From: Deltaproteobacteria bacterium
GTDB lineage: Bacteria; UBA10199; JADGCS01
Assembly: GCA_024233595.1 (NCBI GenBank)
Contig: JACKPK010000007.1
Span: 55,236 to 119,235 of the forward strand
Direction: 5' to 3'
DNA length: 64,000 bases
Made by a program: the position numbers and the translations under genes. Below the pieces are notes generated by a model. That model had not been told where the DNA came from and did no database searches. It saw only the letters and a list, made by a program, of their open reading frames with translations. Positions within the stretch are counted from its first letter, which is position 1, and each line of letters starts with the position of its first letter. Of this stretch, positions 33,160 to 43,548 are shown piece by piece.

Positions 33160-36100
33160 AATGGTTGAAAGATTTGGTTAGTCCAGAAACTCGAAATTGG
33201 GAAGAATTTTATAGGAATCGTTGGCAACACGATAAAGTGGTGCGGAGTACTCATGGTGTTAACTGCACAGGATCCTGTTCTTGGGATGTTTTTGTCAAAG
33301 AAGGCATTGTGACATGGGAATTTCAGGCATTGGATTACCCGCAGATTGATCCTGAAATTCCTCCGTATGAACCAAGAGGCTGTCAGCGAGGGATCTCCTT
33401 CTCTTGGTACCTTTATAGTCCCTTGCGGGTTAAGTACCCGCTGATCCGAGGGGCTTTGGTTGATTTGTGGAAAGAGGCAAAGAAGCAGTTTGAGGATCCT
33501 GTTGATGCCTGGGCTTCCATTCAAGAAGACCCTGAGAAAAGGGCAAGGTACCAGCGGGCTCGCGGGAAGGGTGGGTTTCGTCGCCTTAAATGGGATGAGG
33601 CTTTAGAGCTTATATCAGCTTCTAACATATACACAATCAAGAAGCATGGCCCGGATCGTATCACAGGGTTTTCCCCAATCCCGGCAATGTCTATGATTAG
33701 TTATGCTTCCGGAGCACGATTTTTACAATTGTTAGGGGGCGTATGTTTGAGTTTCTACGATTGGTATTGTGATTTGCCTCCAGCATCTCCAGAAATTTGG
33801 GGGGAACAAACTGATGTGGCAGAAAGTGCAGATTGGTATAATTCTAAGTTCATTGCTTGTATGGGTGCTAATCTCAATATGACGAGAACTCCAGATTGTC
33901 ATTATGTGGCTGAAGCAAGACATAATGGGTCTAAGCTTGTTGTTTTTTCTCCCGACTTTAATCAGGTGGCAAAGTTTGCAGATGAGTGGATACCTGTTCA
34001 TGCAGGTCAGGATGGTGCCTTTTGGATGGCGGTAGGGCATGTGATTCTCAAAGAGTTTCATCATGATCAGAAAATCGAGTATTTTGATAGCTATCTTAAG
34101 CAATACACTGACTGCCCATTTTTAATTGAGCTAGATAAGACTGAAGAAGGCTATGTTCCAGGAAAGTTTTTTCGAGCAAATCGGATTGAGAAATACAAAG
34201 GTGAAGAAAATGGGGATTGGAAATTCCTCATGTTCAATAAAAATACCAATAAACCAGCAATGCCAAAAGGGAGTGTGGGACACCGATGGCAAGAAAAGCA
34301 TGGTGAGTGGAATCTTGAATTAAAAGATGGTGTTGATGATTCTCCAATTGATCCCGTTTTGAGTTTTATTGATGATTGTGAAGATAAAATAGCAGTTAAA
34401 TTCACCGAGTTTTCTCAAGATAAACATAGTAAAAGAGAAATTCCTGTCCGCTACATTGAAACCGATGATGGGCGTGTGGCAGTGACGACAGTGTTTGACT
34501 TGTTAAATGGTCAGTATGCTATCGATCGTGGTCTTGGTGGTGACTACGCAACTTCCTATGATGACGACGATGTTGGGTACACTCCTGCCTGGCAAGAAAA
34601 ATTGACAGGTATTAGCCGAGAGAATGTCATTAAGTTTGCTCGTGAGTGGTCGCAAACTGCAGAAAAAACTGAAGGTAAGTGCTGTATTATCATTGGAGCT
34701 GGTATTGATCATTGGTATCACAATAATTTGATCTACCGTGCCGGTATCAATTGCCTCATGTTCTGTGGCTGTATTGGAGTAAATGGTGGTGGTTTAAACC
34801 ATTACGTGGGACAGGAAAAATTAGCTCCGCAAGCCTCATGGTCTTCAATAGCTTTTGCAAAAGATTGGCAAGGTCCTGTGCGTTTACAAAACGCGCCTTC
34901 CTGGCATTACATTCATTCAGATCAATGGCGTTACGATGGTGAGTTTAGAGACTATCATAAATGCCCTGATAGCGAGATAACAAGGGGGCATACGGCTGAC
35001 TTTAATGTGAAGGCCGTAAAAAATGGCTGGCTGCCTTTCTATCCCCAGTACAATAAGAATACTTTGTCACTAGCTGAGGAAGCAAAAAATAAAGGGGCAA
35101 GTAATCCCGAGGAAATAAAACAAGAAGTACTCAATCAGATCAAGTCTGGTGAGATTAAGTATTCAATAGAAGAGCCAGATGCCGAAAGTAATTGGCCGCG
35201 CGTCTGGTATATTTGGCGAGGGAATGCACTCATGTCTTCTGCAAAAGGTCATGAGTATTTCATGAAACATTATCTGGGAACTCATCACAATGATGTTGCT
35301 CCAGAGTTTGGTAAAGGAAAAGTAGAAGACATCAGTTGGTTACAGAATGCGCCTCAAGGAAAAATGGATCTCGTTGTGGATCTAAACTTTAGAATGGATA
35401 CAACGGCCATGTATTCTGATATCGTTCTTCCGGCAGCAACCTGGTATGAAAAAGCGGATCTCAATTCAACTGATATGCATTCGTTTATTCATCCTTTAGC
35501 AAAAGCTGTTGAGCCTTGTTGGGAATCTAAAAGTGATTGGGCTATTTTTAAGTCTATTGCAAAAAAAACAAGTGAACTTGCTAAGAAGCATCTTCCTAAT
35601 CCTGTGACAGATGTAATGAATGTTCCATTGATGCACGATACTCCTGATGAGATTGCTCAGCCAAAGATGCAAGATTGGAGCAAGGGAGAGTGCGAGCCAA
35701 TTCCAGGTAAAACCATGCATAAAATTGCATGTGTTGAAAGGGACTACACAAAAATTTACGATAAATATGTATCGTTTGGTCCTCTGGTTAAAGAACAGGG
35801 TGTCAGTGCGCATGGCATTAATATTCCTGTGGCTGATTTTTATGAAGAAGCCATTAAAAATGGACCTACTGTCGAATGGGGTGGAAAGAAGTACCCGTCT
35901 TTGGAACAGGATGAACAGGTCTGTGAGACTGTCTTGCGATTTGCTCCAGAAACTAATGGTGAACTCGCTTATAGAGCATATCAAGATGAGGAAAACCATG
36001 TAGGCTTAAAGCTTACAGACTTGGCAGAAGATGCTCGCGCTATCCGGATGACTTATAAAGATTTGTTTTCTCAGCCAAGGAGATTGCTCAATAGTCCTGT

Positions 36101-36770
36101 GTGGTCAGGTTTGATGGATGAAAAAGGCCGAACTTATTCGTCTTATACGTACAATGTCGAAAAATTGGTTCCTTGGAGAACTTTGACAGGGCGACAAAGT
36201 TTCTACTTGGATCATGATGGTTATCTTGCGTTTGGAGAGAATTTACCAACATATAAGCCTTCACCAACTCCAGAAACTTATGGAGATTTAAGGACGACCG
36301 AAAAAGATGGTGAATTTAAAATTCTGAATTACCTCACTCCGCATGGAAAATGGCATATCCATTCAACTTATGGTGATACATTGCGCATGTTTACACTCTC
36401 AAGAGGGATTGAGCCTTTCTGGATGAGTGAAGAAGATGCAAAGGAACTGAATATCAATGATAATGATTGGGTTGAGGTCATTAATGATCACGGTGTGGTT
36501 TGTACCAGGGCGTGTGTGAGTGCTCGTATTCCCAAAGGAGTTTGTATTATTTACCATTCTCCTGAGCGACTTTACGATGTGCCAAAGTCACCCAGTCGAA
36601 AAAACAGACGAGCGGGTGGTCATAATAGCTTAACCAGAACTCGTTTGAAGCCTAACCTTATGGTGGGTGGGTATGCTCAGTTTAGCTATTTTTTCAATTA
36701 CTGGGGCCCAACAGGTTGTAATCGAGATACACACATCTTGGTTAGAAAACTCAATAAAGTGGAGTTTTAA
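33156..36770 (+). CDS. narG: respiratory nitrate reductase alpha subunit
   Basis: 1204 residues, close to E. coli NarG (1247). H33, C37, C41 and C76 bind the FS0 iron-sulfur cluster with exactly the E. coli spacing, and Asp206 in WYCDLPPASPE corresponds to the Mo ligand Asp222. There is no Tat signal, so the site faces the cytoplasm. It reduces nitrate to nitrite at a bis-MGD molybdenum centre. It overlaps the cytochrome gene by 4 bases and is followed by narH after 54 bases. It depends on the mo* genes at the right end of the window. Confidence 0.97.
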   Translation: MKWLKDLVSPETRNWEEFYRNRWQHDKVVRSTHGVNCTGSCSWDVFVKEGIVTWEFQALDYPQIDPEIPPYEPRGCQRGISFSWYLYSPLRVKYPLIRGALVDLWKEAKKQFEDPVDAWASIQEDPEKRARYQRARGKGGFRRLKWDEALELISASNIYTIKKHGPDRITGFSPIPAMSMISYASGARFLQLLGGVCLSFYDWYCDLPPASPEIWGEQTDVAESADWYNSKFIACMGANLNMTRTPDCHYVAEARHNGSKLVVFSPDFNQVAKFADEWIPVHAGQDGAFWMAVGHVILKEFHHDQKIEYFDSYLKQYTDCPFLIELDKTEEGYVPGKFFRANRIEKYKGEENGDWKFLMFNKNTNKPAMPKGSVGHRWQEKHGEWNLELKDGVDDSPIDPVLSFIDDCEDKIAVKFTEFSQDKHSKREIPVRYIETDDGRVAVTTVFDLLNGQYAIDRGLGGDYATSYDDDDVGYTPAWQEKLTGISRENVIKFAREWSQTAEKTEGKCCIIIGAGIDHWYHNNLIYRAGINCLMFCGCIGVNGGGLNHYVGQEKLAPQASWSSIAFAKDWQGPVRLQNAPSWHYIHSDQWRYDGEFRDYHKCPDSEITRGHTADFNVKAVKNGWLPFYPQYNKNTLSLAEEAKNKGASNPEEIKQEVLNQIKSGEIKYSIEEPDAESNWPRVWYIWRGNALMSSAKGHEYFMKHYLGTHHNDVAPEFGKGKVEDISWLQNAPQGKMDLVVDLNFRMDTTAMYSDIVLPAATWYEKADLNSTDMHSFIHPLAKAVEPCWESKSDWAIFKSIAKKTSELAKKHLPNPVTDVMNVPLMHDTPDEIAQPKMQDWSKGECEPIPGKTMHKIACVERDYTKIYDKYVSFGPLVKEQGVSAHGINIPVADFYEEAIKNGPTVEWGGKKYPSLEQDEQVCETVLRFAPETNGELAYRAYQDEENHVGLKLTDLAEDARAIRMTYKDLFSQPRRLLNSPVWSGLMDEKGRTYSSYTYNVEKLVPWRTLTGRQSFYLDHDGYLAFGENLPTYKPSPTPETYGDLRTTEKDGEFKILNYLTPHGKWHIHSTYGDTLRMFTLSRGIEPFWMSEEDAKELNINDNDWVEVINDHGVVCTRACVSARIPKGVCIIYHSPERLYDVPKSPSRKNRRAGGHNSLTRTRLKPNLMVGGYAQFSYFFNYWGPTGCNRDTHILVRKLNKVEF

Positions 36771-36824
36771 AGCTTAAGAAAATTTTAAGTTTTGCTGTGC
36801 TGAAATTGTTTAAGAGGAGTCTAG

Positions 36825-38312
36825 ATGGATATTAGATCACAAGTTAGTATGGTTTTTCACCTAGATAAATGCATTGGGTGCCACACATGCTCTATTGCCT
36901 GTAAGAATGTTTGGACGGATCGCAAGGGCGCTGAGTACATGTGGTGGAACAATGTGGAGACGAAACCCGGAACAGGCTATCCTGCAAAGTGGGAAAATCA
37001 AGAAGAGTACCGTGGTGGATGGGAGAAAAAAGGAAAAGGTATAGAGTTAAAAGGAGCCGGTCGGTATCGAGGGTTGAAGAATATTTTTCACAATCCCAGT
37101 TTGCCAGTTTTAGATGACTATTATGAACCTTGGACTTATCGCTATGAAGACTTGTTCAATGCGCCAGAAGGAGAAGATCAACCTACGGCAAGAACGATTT
37201 CTTTAGTGACAGGTGAACCAATGGAGGTCAATGCGGGTCCAAACTGGGATGATGATTTGAGTGGTTCTCCCGAATACGCGCGCAAAGATCCTAATCTAGA
37301 TGTGTTGAATGAGACTCAGCGTGAAGCTATGTTTCAAGTTGAGCGTCTTATGATGTTCTATCTTCCTCGCATTTGTAATCATTGTTTGAATCCATCGTGT
37401 GTGGCGTCTTGTCCCTCTGGTGCAATCTATAAAAGAGGTGAGGATGGAGTCGTTCTGATCAATCAAGACAAGTGTAGAGCATGGAGAATGTGTGTTACAG
37501 CTTGTCCATATAAAAAGACCTACTATAACTGGAATACTGGTAAATCAGAAAAGTGTGTTTTGTGTTACCCTCGTTTAGAGACCGGACAAGCACCTGCTTG
37601 TATGCATTCTTGTGTTGGTCGTATACGTTATCTTGGAGTGACTCTTTACGACGCTGATCTCATACAAGAAGTCGCTTCTTGTGATGAGGAAGATATTATT
37701 AATAAACAAAGGGAGATGATTCTGGATCCCTTTGACCCCAAAGTGATTGAGGCCGCCAGAGCAAATGGAATTCATGATTCTGTCATAGAATCAGCGCAAC
37801 GATCCCCCGTCTATAAGTTCGTAAAACAATGGAAAATGGCTTTGCCTCTTCATGCAGAGTATAGAACATTACCAATGCTATTCTATGTTCCCCCTCTTTT
37901 GCCAGTCATGGGAAGTCTAACGGGTGATACATATCAGCATGCGATGGAGCAGTTTTTTCTTGGTGTGGAAGAAATGCGTGTGCCGATCAAATATCTGGCG
38001 TCACTCTTTTCGGTAGGAAACGAAGGGGTGATACGAGATGTGCTCAAAAAAATGATGGCAATACGTTTCTATCGCCGAGCTGTGTCAGCTAAAGATTTCT
38101 CTATGGATGAAGCTTACAAAATGCTCAAGGAAGTTGCCTTGGATGAGGAATCGGCGAATGCCATTTATCGGTTAACATCCATAGCACCTTTTGATGAACG
38201 TTTTGTCATTCCTCCAATGCATAGAGAAGAAGCCATTGAGTTATTGCGGGCAACAGAAACAACTAAAGGTGATGCTGGTTTTGGGCATAGAGAAGCTCCA
38301 GAAAGGATATAA
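36825..38312 (+). CDS. narH: respiratory nitrate reductase beta subunit
   Basis: 495 residues. The first cluster motif CIGCHTCSIAC is at 16-26, identical in position to E. coli NarH. Further motifs CNHCLNPSCVASCP and CRAWRMCVTACP follow; the tryptophan in the latter replaces a cysteine and gives the [3Fe-4S] cluster, as in all NarH. It carries electrons from NarI haems to NarG. The start of narJ follows 2 bases after its stop. Confidence 0.97.
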   Translation: MDIRSQVSMVFHLDKCIGCHTCSIACKNVWTDRKGAEYMWWNNVETKPGTGYPAKWENQEEYRGGWEKKGKGIELKGAGRYRGLKNIFHNPSLPVLDDYYEPWTYRYEDLFNAPEGEDQPTARTISLVTGEPMEVNAGPNWDDDLSGSPEYARKDPNLDVLNETQREAMFQVERLMMFYLPRICNHCLNPSCVASCPSGAIYKRGEDGVVLINQDKCRAWRMCVTACPYKKTYYNWNTGKSEKCVLCYPRLETGQAPACMHSCVGRIRYLGVTLYDADLIQEVASCDEEDIINKQREMILDPFDPKVIEAARANGIHDSVIESAQRSPVYKFVKQWKMALPLHAEYRTLPMLFYVPPLLPVMGSLTGDTYQHAMEQFFLGVEEMRVPIKYLASLFSVGNEGVIRDVLKKMMAIRFYRRAVSAKDFSMDEAYKMLKEVALDEESANAIYRLTSIAPFDERFVIPPMHREEAIELLRATETTKGDAGFGHREAPERI

Positions 38313-38314
38313 TC

Positions 38315-38875
38315 ATGACAAATTTACAAGAGCTTTATTTAAATTTTTCTAAAGTTTTTTCTTACCCTGGCACTGGATACCGTGAAGCCGTTCAGAAAGT
38401 CGGAGAAGTTATTGAACAACACTATCCTGATCATCATGATGAGTTTCAGAAGTTTCAAAGTTTTATTACTGCTAAATCAGACACAGATTTAGAAGAGATC
38501 TATATTCGAACTTTTGATGTGCAGGCTGTTTGTTGTCTTGAGGTTGGGTTTCTTTTGTTTGGGGAAGACTATAAAAGAGGCCAATTCATGGCTATGTTGA
38601 AACAAGTCTACTACGACAAAAATGTTTCTTTAGAAGGTGAACTGCCTGATTTTCTTCCCAACTTGATCAGATTACTGACTGTCATCGACTTTGGTGATGC
38701 AGAGGATCTTGTGGGGCATGCGATCATTCCGTCTCTAAGAAAAATGACAGAAAGTTTTAAAACTGAATCTGGCTATTGCCATATTTTAAAAGTGTTAGAT
38801 GCAGTGCTTTCTACAGATTATATGGTTGAAAGTGTTGTGCCAATTCAAGAAGAAAGACAGGGGTCTGTATGCTAG
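38315..38875 (+). CDS. narJ: nitrate reductase assembly chaperone
   Basis: 186 residues, all-helical, of the TorD/NarJ-type chaperone family. The N-terminal YLNFSKVFSYPGTGYREAV matches the NarJ pattern. It holds NarGH until the molybdenum cofactor is inserted and membrane attachment occurs. It overlaps narI by 7 bases. Confidence 0.93.
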   Translation: MTNLQELYLNFSKVFSYPGTGYREAVQKVGEVIEQHYPDHHDEFQKFQSFITAKSDTDLEEIYIRTFDVQAVCCLEVGFLLFGEDYKRGQFMAMLKQVYYDKNVSLEGELPDFLPNLIRLLTVIDFGDAEDLVGHAIIPSLRKMTESFKTESGYCHILKVLDAVLSTDYMVESVVPIQEERQGSVC

Positions 38876-39567
38876 ACTTTATATTGTTTGCAACTTTACC
38901 ATATGTTGTCATAGCCATTGAACTGATCGTTTCTATAAAGCGTTATTTTTCAAACCAATATAAATTCTCTTCTCTATCGTCAGAATTTCTAGAAAGTAAA
39001 AAGCTTTTCTGGGGATCTGTTCCTTGGCATTATGGAATCATTGTCGTGTTACTTGGGCATATTTTTGCATTTCTGTTTCCTGCGGAAATACTTGCTTGGA
39101 ACCAACAACCAGTCAGATTGATCGTTTTAGAGGTTAGTGCTCTGATTTTCGGCCTGTTAGCATTCATTGGGTTAGTTATGCTTATCTATAGAAGAGCAAC
39201 CAATGCAAGGGTAAGAGCAGTAACGACTAGAATGGATATTTTTGTTTTGCTTCTTCTTTTGGTTCAGGTGGTCTCAGGCATTGGGATCGCTGTGACAATG
39301 AGATGGGGATCTTCTTGGTATGCAGTAGCAATGGTGCCTTATTTAAAATCTCTTCTTACACTTTCACCAAATATTAATTTTATGGCTGGTATGCCTTGGC
39401 TGGTAAAACTTCATGTGACCAACGCATTTGTTTTAATTGGAATTTTACCTTTTACAAGGTTGGTGCATTTTTTAATTTTACCTATTTCGTACATTTGGAG
39501 GCCATATCAGCTTATTGTTTGGAACTACGAACGTCGGAAAATAAGAAACCTAGAAAAAAAGTTTTAA
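38869..39567 (+). CDS. narI: respiratory nitrate reductase gamma subunit (cytochrome b)
   Basis: 232 residues with five membrane helices. Conserved histidines (WHYGIIVVLLGHIFAF at about 52-67 and KLHVTNAFVLIGILPFTRLV HF near 182-203, read as separate stretches) fit the two haem b sites. It oxidises quinol on the periplasmic side and passes electrons to NarH, anchoring the complex. It is followed by the NarK-type transporter after 16 bases. Confidence 0.94.
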   Translation: MLDFILFATLPYVVIAIELIVSIKRYFSNQYKFSSLSSEFLESKKLFWGSVPWHYGIIVVLLGHIFAFLFPAEILAWNQQPVRLIVLEVSALIFGLLAFIGLVMLIYRRATNARVRAVTTRMDIFVLLLLLVQVVSGIGIAVTMRWGSSWYAVAMVPYLKSLLTLSPNINFMAGMPWLVKLHVTNAFVLIGILPFTRLVHFLILPISYIWRPYQLIVWNYERRKIRNLEKKF

Positions 39568-39583
39568 AGTAGTGAGATAATCT

Positions 39584-41356
39584 ATGGAAGTTGCGAATAA
39601 AGCTACAAGTATCGATTTGTTCAATTTTAAAACTAGGCAAATGAGAGCTTTTCATATGTCTTGGTTTGCATTCTTTCTATGTTTTTTCGCATGGTTTGGA
39701 ATTGCGCCATTAATGGCTATTGTTCGCGATGAGTTGGGTCTCACAAAACAGCAAATTGGAAATACAATCATTGCTTCTGTGTCTATCACGATTATTGCCA
39801 GACTTTTTATTGGATGGCTTTGTGACAGAATAGGACCGCGTTTGACCTACACATGGTTGCTTGTTTTTGGTTCGTTGCCTGTGATGGGCATTGGCCTAGC
39901 GTATAACTATGAAACTTTTTTGGTTTTTCGCTTGGCCATTGGTGCAATTGGAGGTGCCTTTGTTATCACTCAATATCATACATCTGTTATGTTTGCTCCT
40001 AATTGTGTCGGGACTGCCAATGCCACATCTGCTGGTTGGGGGAATTTAGGTGGTGGCGTGACTCAAATGGTCATGCCGCTTATTTTTGCTTTTTTTGTAA
40101 GTATGGGTTTTGTTAATTTCTGGAGTTGGCGCTTATCTATGTTGGTTGCGGGTGTTGTTTGTTTTTTAACAGGCATTGCTTACTATTTTTTTACAACAGA
40201 TTTACCTGATGGAAACTTTCAAGAACTACGTGATCAAGGAAAACTAAGAAAAAAAGAACAAGTGAGTGGTACTTTCGCAATGGCATGTAAAGACCCGCGA
40301 GTTTGGGCTTTGTTTGTTGTCTATGGAGCTTGTTTTGGAGTCGAGTTAACCATTAATAATATCGCCGCTTTGTATTTTAAAGATTATTTTGGGTTGGGAC
40401 TAAAAACTGCTGGATTAGTTGCTGGTTTGTTTGGGTTGATGAATATTTTTGCTAGAACAACTGGTGGGGTTATTGGAGATAAGTTTGGCCATCACAATGG
40501 TTTAAAAGGTCGAGTTCGTTGGTTGTTTATTGCTCTATTGGTTGAAGGTATTGCACTGATTGTTTTCTCTAGGATGACAGTGCTGCCAGTTGCGATTGGA
40601 TCAATGATTCTCTTTAGTTTGTTTACTCAAATGTCCGAGGGAGCAACATATTCAGTTGTTCCCTTTATCAATAAGAAAGCCCTAGGATCTGTAGCAGGAA
40701 TTGTTGGTGCCGGTGGTAATATGGGCGCAGTCGCAGCAGGGTTTCTCTTCCGTTCCGAAGCCCTTTCATGGCCACAGGCTTTGTTGATTCTTGGTGTAAT
40801 CGTTTCAGTTTGTTCTTTCGCTACCTTTTTTGTGACTTTTTCGGTGAAAGATGAAGAAGAGTCTCGTCTTGATCATGAAAAAGCCCTCGCTGAACGAGAA
40901 AAATTATCTAGACCTAGAAAAACTGAAATGCATTTACCATCATTTGAAGATCTTTCTAAAAAAATTCGTCCAATGGATTTGTTGCGAATGTATTTGGGGT
41001 TAGCGCTTACTCTTAAAGGGATCTATTTTATTTTGAACATGAATTCAGTGGAACAAATGATTGGTGATATTGGACATTTTGAAAATGTAATCTCCTGGTA
41101 TGTAGTGTTTGTACACGTCATAGGCGGGGGGTGCTTGTTTTTAGGGTTAGCAACTCGCATTGTCAGTTTTTTAAACTCGTTGGTGTTAGTTGGAGCCGTT
41201 ATCTTTGTTCATTCTGCAGAAGGTTTATTTAGTCAGAGCCAAGGGTTAGAACTAACGTTATTTGTTCTATTCTGTTTGGTTCTTTTTATCTGGCAAGGCG
41301 CTGGTAAGGCCTCATTTGATAGCTGGCTAAAAAATAATAATGAGTCCAAAATTTAA
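39584..41356 (+). CDS. narK: NarK-type nitrate transporter with C-terminal DoxX-like domain
   Basis: 590 residues. The first about 430 form a 12-helix major facilitator of the nitrate/nitrite porter group: nitrate-signature-like GWGNLGGGVTQMVMP near 150, and FARTTGGVIGDKFGHHNG near 290. After a charged linker (about 425-460), four more membrane helices (about 465-580) begin DLLRMYLGLALTLKGIYFI, like DoxX-family proteins. The fusion is unusual; the extra domain may bind a quinone or act with redox partners. The first domain resembles NarK1-type (proton-coupled nitrate uptake) proteins; the substrate preference is inference. Confidence 0.88.
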   Translation: MEVANKATSIDLFNFKTRQMRAFHMSWFAFFLCFFAWFGIAPLMAIVRDELGLTKQQIGNTIIASVSITIIARLFIGWLCDRIGPRLTYTWLLVFGSLPVMGIGLAYNYETFLVFRLAIGAIGGAFVITQYHTSVMFAPNCVGTANATSAGWGNLGGGVTQMVMPLIFAFFVSMGFVNFWSWRLSMLVAGVVCFLTGIAYYFFTTDLPDGNFQELRDQGKLRKKEQVSGTFAMACKDPRVWALFVVYGACFGVELTINNIAALYFKDYFGLGLKTAGLVAGLFGLMNIFARTTGGVIGDKFGHHNGLKGRVRWLFIALLVEGIALIVFSRMTVLPVAIGSMILFSLFTQMSEGATYSVVPFINKKALGSVAGIVGAGGNMGAVAAGFLFRSEALSWPQALLILGVIVSVCSFATFFVTFSVKDEEESRLDHEKALAEREKLSRPRKTEMHLPSFEDLSKKIRPMDLLRMYLGLALTLKGIYFILNMNSVEQMIGDIGHFENVISWYVVFVHVIGGGCLFLGLATRIVSFLNSLVLVGAVIFVHSAEGLFSQSQGLELTLFVLFCLVLFIWQGAGKASFDSWLKNNNESKI

Positions 41357-41382
41357 GCGTTTAAATTAAAAAAGAAGGTTTT

Positions 41383-42954
41383 ATGGCAAATATAAATAAA
41401 TGGAATCCCGAAGATAATTCATTTTGGGAGTCTGCGGGTAAAAAAATTGCAAATAGAAACCTTTGGATTTCCATTCCCAATTTACTTTTAGCTTTTGCTG
41501 TTTGGATCATGTGGAGCATGGTGATTGTTCAAATGGAGAACCTAGGTTTTACTTTTGTGGATGACCCGAATGCCAATAAAGCTTTGTTGTATACTTTGCC
41601 AGCTATTGCAGGTTTATCTGGTGCCACGCTTCGAATCCCTAATTCATTTCTCATTGCTGTGGGAGGTGGACGGAACGTGGTTTTCTTAACCTCTATTCTA
41701 TTATTCATACCAGCTATTGGTGCAGGTATTGCTTTGCAAGATATTAATACTCCTTATTTGGTCTTTGCATTTCTGGCCGCAACCTCAGGTTTTGGTGGTG
41801 GGAATTTTGCGTCATCAATGTCTAATATTAGTTTTTTCTTTCCCAAAAGAGTTCAGGGCACGGCTTTAGGTTTGAATGCAGGGTTAGGCAATCTTGGTGT
41901 AAGCGTGATGCAGTTTTTATTGCCTGTAACCATGGGTATGGCAATTTTTGGTGCGATAGGGGGCGATGGTATTCCTTTGCCTAAAGGTTTGTCTGGAAAA
42001 GCTGCAGGGACACTAATTTTTATCCAGAATGCAGGGTGGACTTGGGTGCCATTCTTAATTGCTGCTGTTGTTGCTTGTTGGTTTGGAATGAATAATTTGA
42101 AATCAGCTACACCAAATTTAGGTTCTGCATTTCCTCATTTGATTAAAACAGCTTTCTTGGTAACTCTGGGTGTTATTTCTTCGGCTATCGGATGTTATCT
42201 GCTTTTAGCTCTGAAGCTTAATATGTGGATTGTTTTGCCAATAACAATTTTTCTCTGTGTCATGTTCATGAAATTTTTATCTCCAGGTCAGCTTAAAGAG
42301 AATCTTAATAAGCAATTTGCAATTTTTAAAAACAAACACAATTGGATCATGACAATCATATACACAATGACCTTTGGTTCATTTATTGGGTATGCCAGTG
42401 CTTTTCCTAAATTGATTCAGGATGTATTTGGTTATTTGCCAGATGGATCTGTTAACCCTGTGGCGCCAAGCCCTATGAAATGGGCATGGATGGGGCCGTT
42501 TTTAGGGGCAATCATTAGACCTGTTGGTGGTTGGATTTCTGACAAAGTACAAAGTGGGTCTCGCGTAACAGCATGGAGTACTGTCATGCAAGTTGTAGGA
42601 GCCTTAGGAGCTGCTTATTTTATTGTTCAAGCCCGTGGGGGTGCCAATCCAACCGATTATTGGATTCCATTTTTATTGTGTTTTTTGCTGTTATTCATGG
42701 GGTCTGGGATTGGGAATGGGTCTACGTTTCGTAGTGTTCCCTATATCTTTGAGAAAGCCCAAGCAGGACCTGTTTTAGGCTGGACATCTGCAGTAGCTGC
42801 TTATGGTGCTTTTATTATTCCAAAAGTATTTGGAGAACAAATTGCAAATAAGACGCCGCAATATGCCTTATATGGTTTTGCTGTTTATTACATGGTCTGT
42901 TTGATTTTAAATTGGTGGTATTATGATCGAAAGAATGCCGAAATTAAATGTTAA
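41383..42954 (+). CDS. NarK2-type nitrate/nitrite antiporter
   Basis: 523 residues, major facilitator with about 12 helices. It contains GFGGGNFASSMSNISFFFPK near 138-157 and GLGNLGVSVMQFL near 166, the nitrate-signature regions of the NarK/NarU group. Longer loops than E. coli NarK are present. Paired NarK1 and NarK2 proteins occur in many nar operons, one for nitrate import and one for nitrate/nitrite exchange. Alternative complex III genes begin only 18 bases later. Confidence 0.9.
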   Translation: MANINKWNPEDNSFWESAGKKIANRNLWISIPNLLLAFAVWIMWSMVIVQMENLGFTFVDDPNANKALLYTLPAIAGLSGATLRIPNSFLIAVGGGRNVVFLTSILLFIPAIGAGIALQDINTPYLVFAFLAATSGFGGGNFASSMSNISFFFPKRVQGTALGLNAGLGNLGVSVMQFLLPVTMGMAIFGAIGGDGIPLPKGLSGKAAGTLIFIQNAGWTWVPFLIAAVVACWFGMNNLKSATPNLGSAFPHLIKTAFLVTLGVISSAIGCYLLLALKLNMWIVLPITIFLCVMFMKFLSPGQLKENLNKQFAIFKNKHNWIMTIIYTMTFGSFIGYASAFPKLIQDVFGYLPDGSVNPVAPSPMKWAWMGPFLGAIIRPVGGWISDKVQSGSRVTAWSTVMQVVGALGAAYFIVQARGGANPTDYWIPFLLCFLLLFMGSGIGNGSTFRSVPYIFEKAQAGPVLGWTSAVAAYGAFIIPKVFGEQIANKTPQYALYGFAVYYMVCLILNWWYYDRKNAEIKC

Positions 42955-42972
42955 AAATGAATTGAGGAAGAC

Positions 42973-43539
42973 ATGACAAGAAAATTGATTTTTTCTCTTT
43001 TGATATTGCTTGTTGTGGGGTTTCTTATTTCTATTTTTATAGAGAGTGCAAGCCAGGTTGGTAATAATCAAGGGTATGCTCCAACTCAACCAATTGCTTT
43101 TTCACATAAACTCCATGCTGGGGAAAACGAAATTCAATGCCTGTATTGTCACTCAGGAAGTGAAAGAAGCCGGCATGCAGGAATCCCCTCTGCTAGTATC
43201 TGTATGAATTGCCATACAAATATTAAACAAGACTCAGAAGAAATCCAAAAAATAAAACAGGCTCTTGAAGAACAAAAGCCGATTCAATGGAAAAAAGTTC
43301 ATAGATTAGCTGATTTTGTTTACTTTAGCCATGAGCAGCATGTGGGATCTGGGGAGATAAGCTGTCAAACTTGTCATGGTCCAGTAGATAAAATGGCTAT
43401 CATGAGGCAGGAAGAAGATTTATCAATGGGGTGGTGTATCGATTGCCATAGAAAGGCCGATATCGTTGTTCATGGCACAACAGACGTAAAAAAAGTGAGC
43501 GACACTGGGGGAATGGATTGTGCAAAATGTCACTATTAG
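42973..43539 (+). CDS. actA: Alternative Complex III subunit ActA, pentahaem cytochrome c
   Basis: 188 residues. An N-terminal membrane helix (about 5-24) is followed by five CxxCH sites at 56-60, 77-81, 131-135, 155-159 and 183-187, as in ActA, which carries five haems. GAGGAAG precedes the ATG. ACIII oxidises quinol and reduces a periplasmic electron carrier. It is 18 bases after the NarK2-like gene, so the act genes appear to be the continuation of the nar operon. Confidence 0.92.
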   Translation: MTRKLIFSLLILLVVGFLISIFIESASQVGNNQGYAPTQPIAFSHKLHAGENEIQCLYCHSGSERSRHAGIPSASICMNCHTNIKQDSEEIQKIKQALEEQKPIQWKKVHRLADFVYFSHEQHVGSGEISCQTCHGPVDKMAIMRQEEDLSMGWCIDCHRKADIVVHGTTDVKKVSDTGGMDCAKCHY

Positions 43540-43548
43540 GGATTAAAT

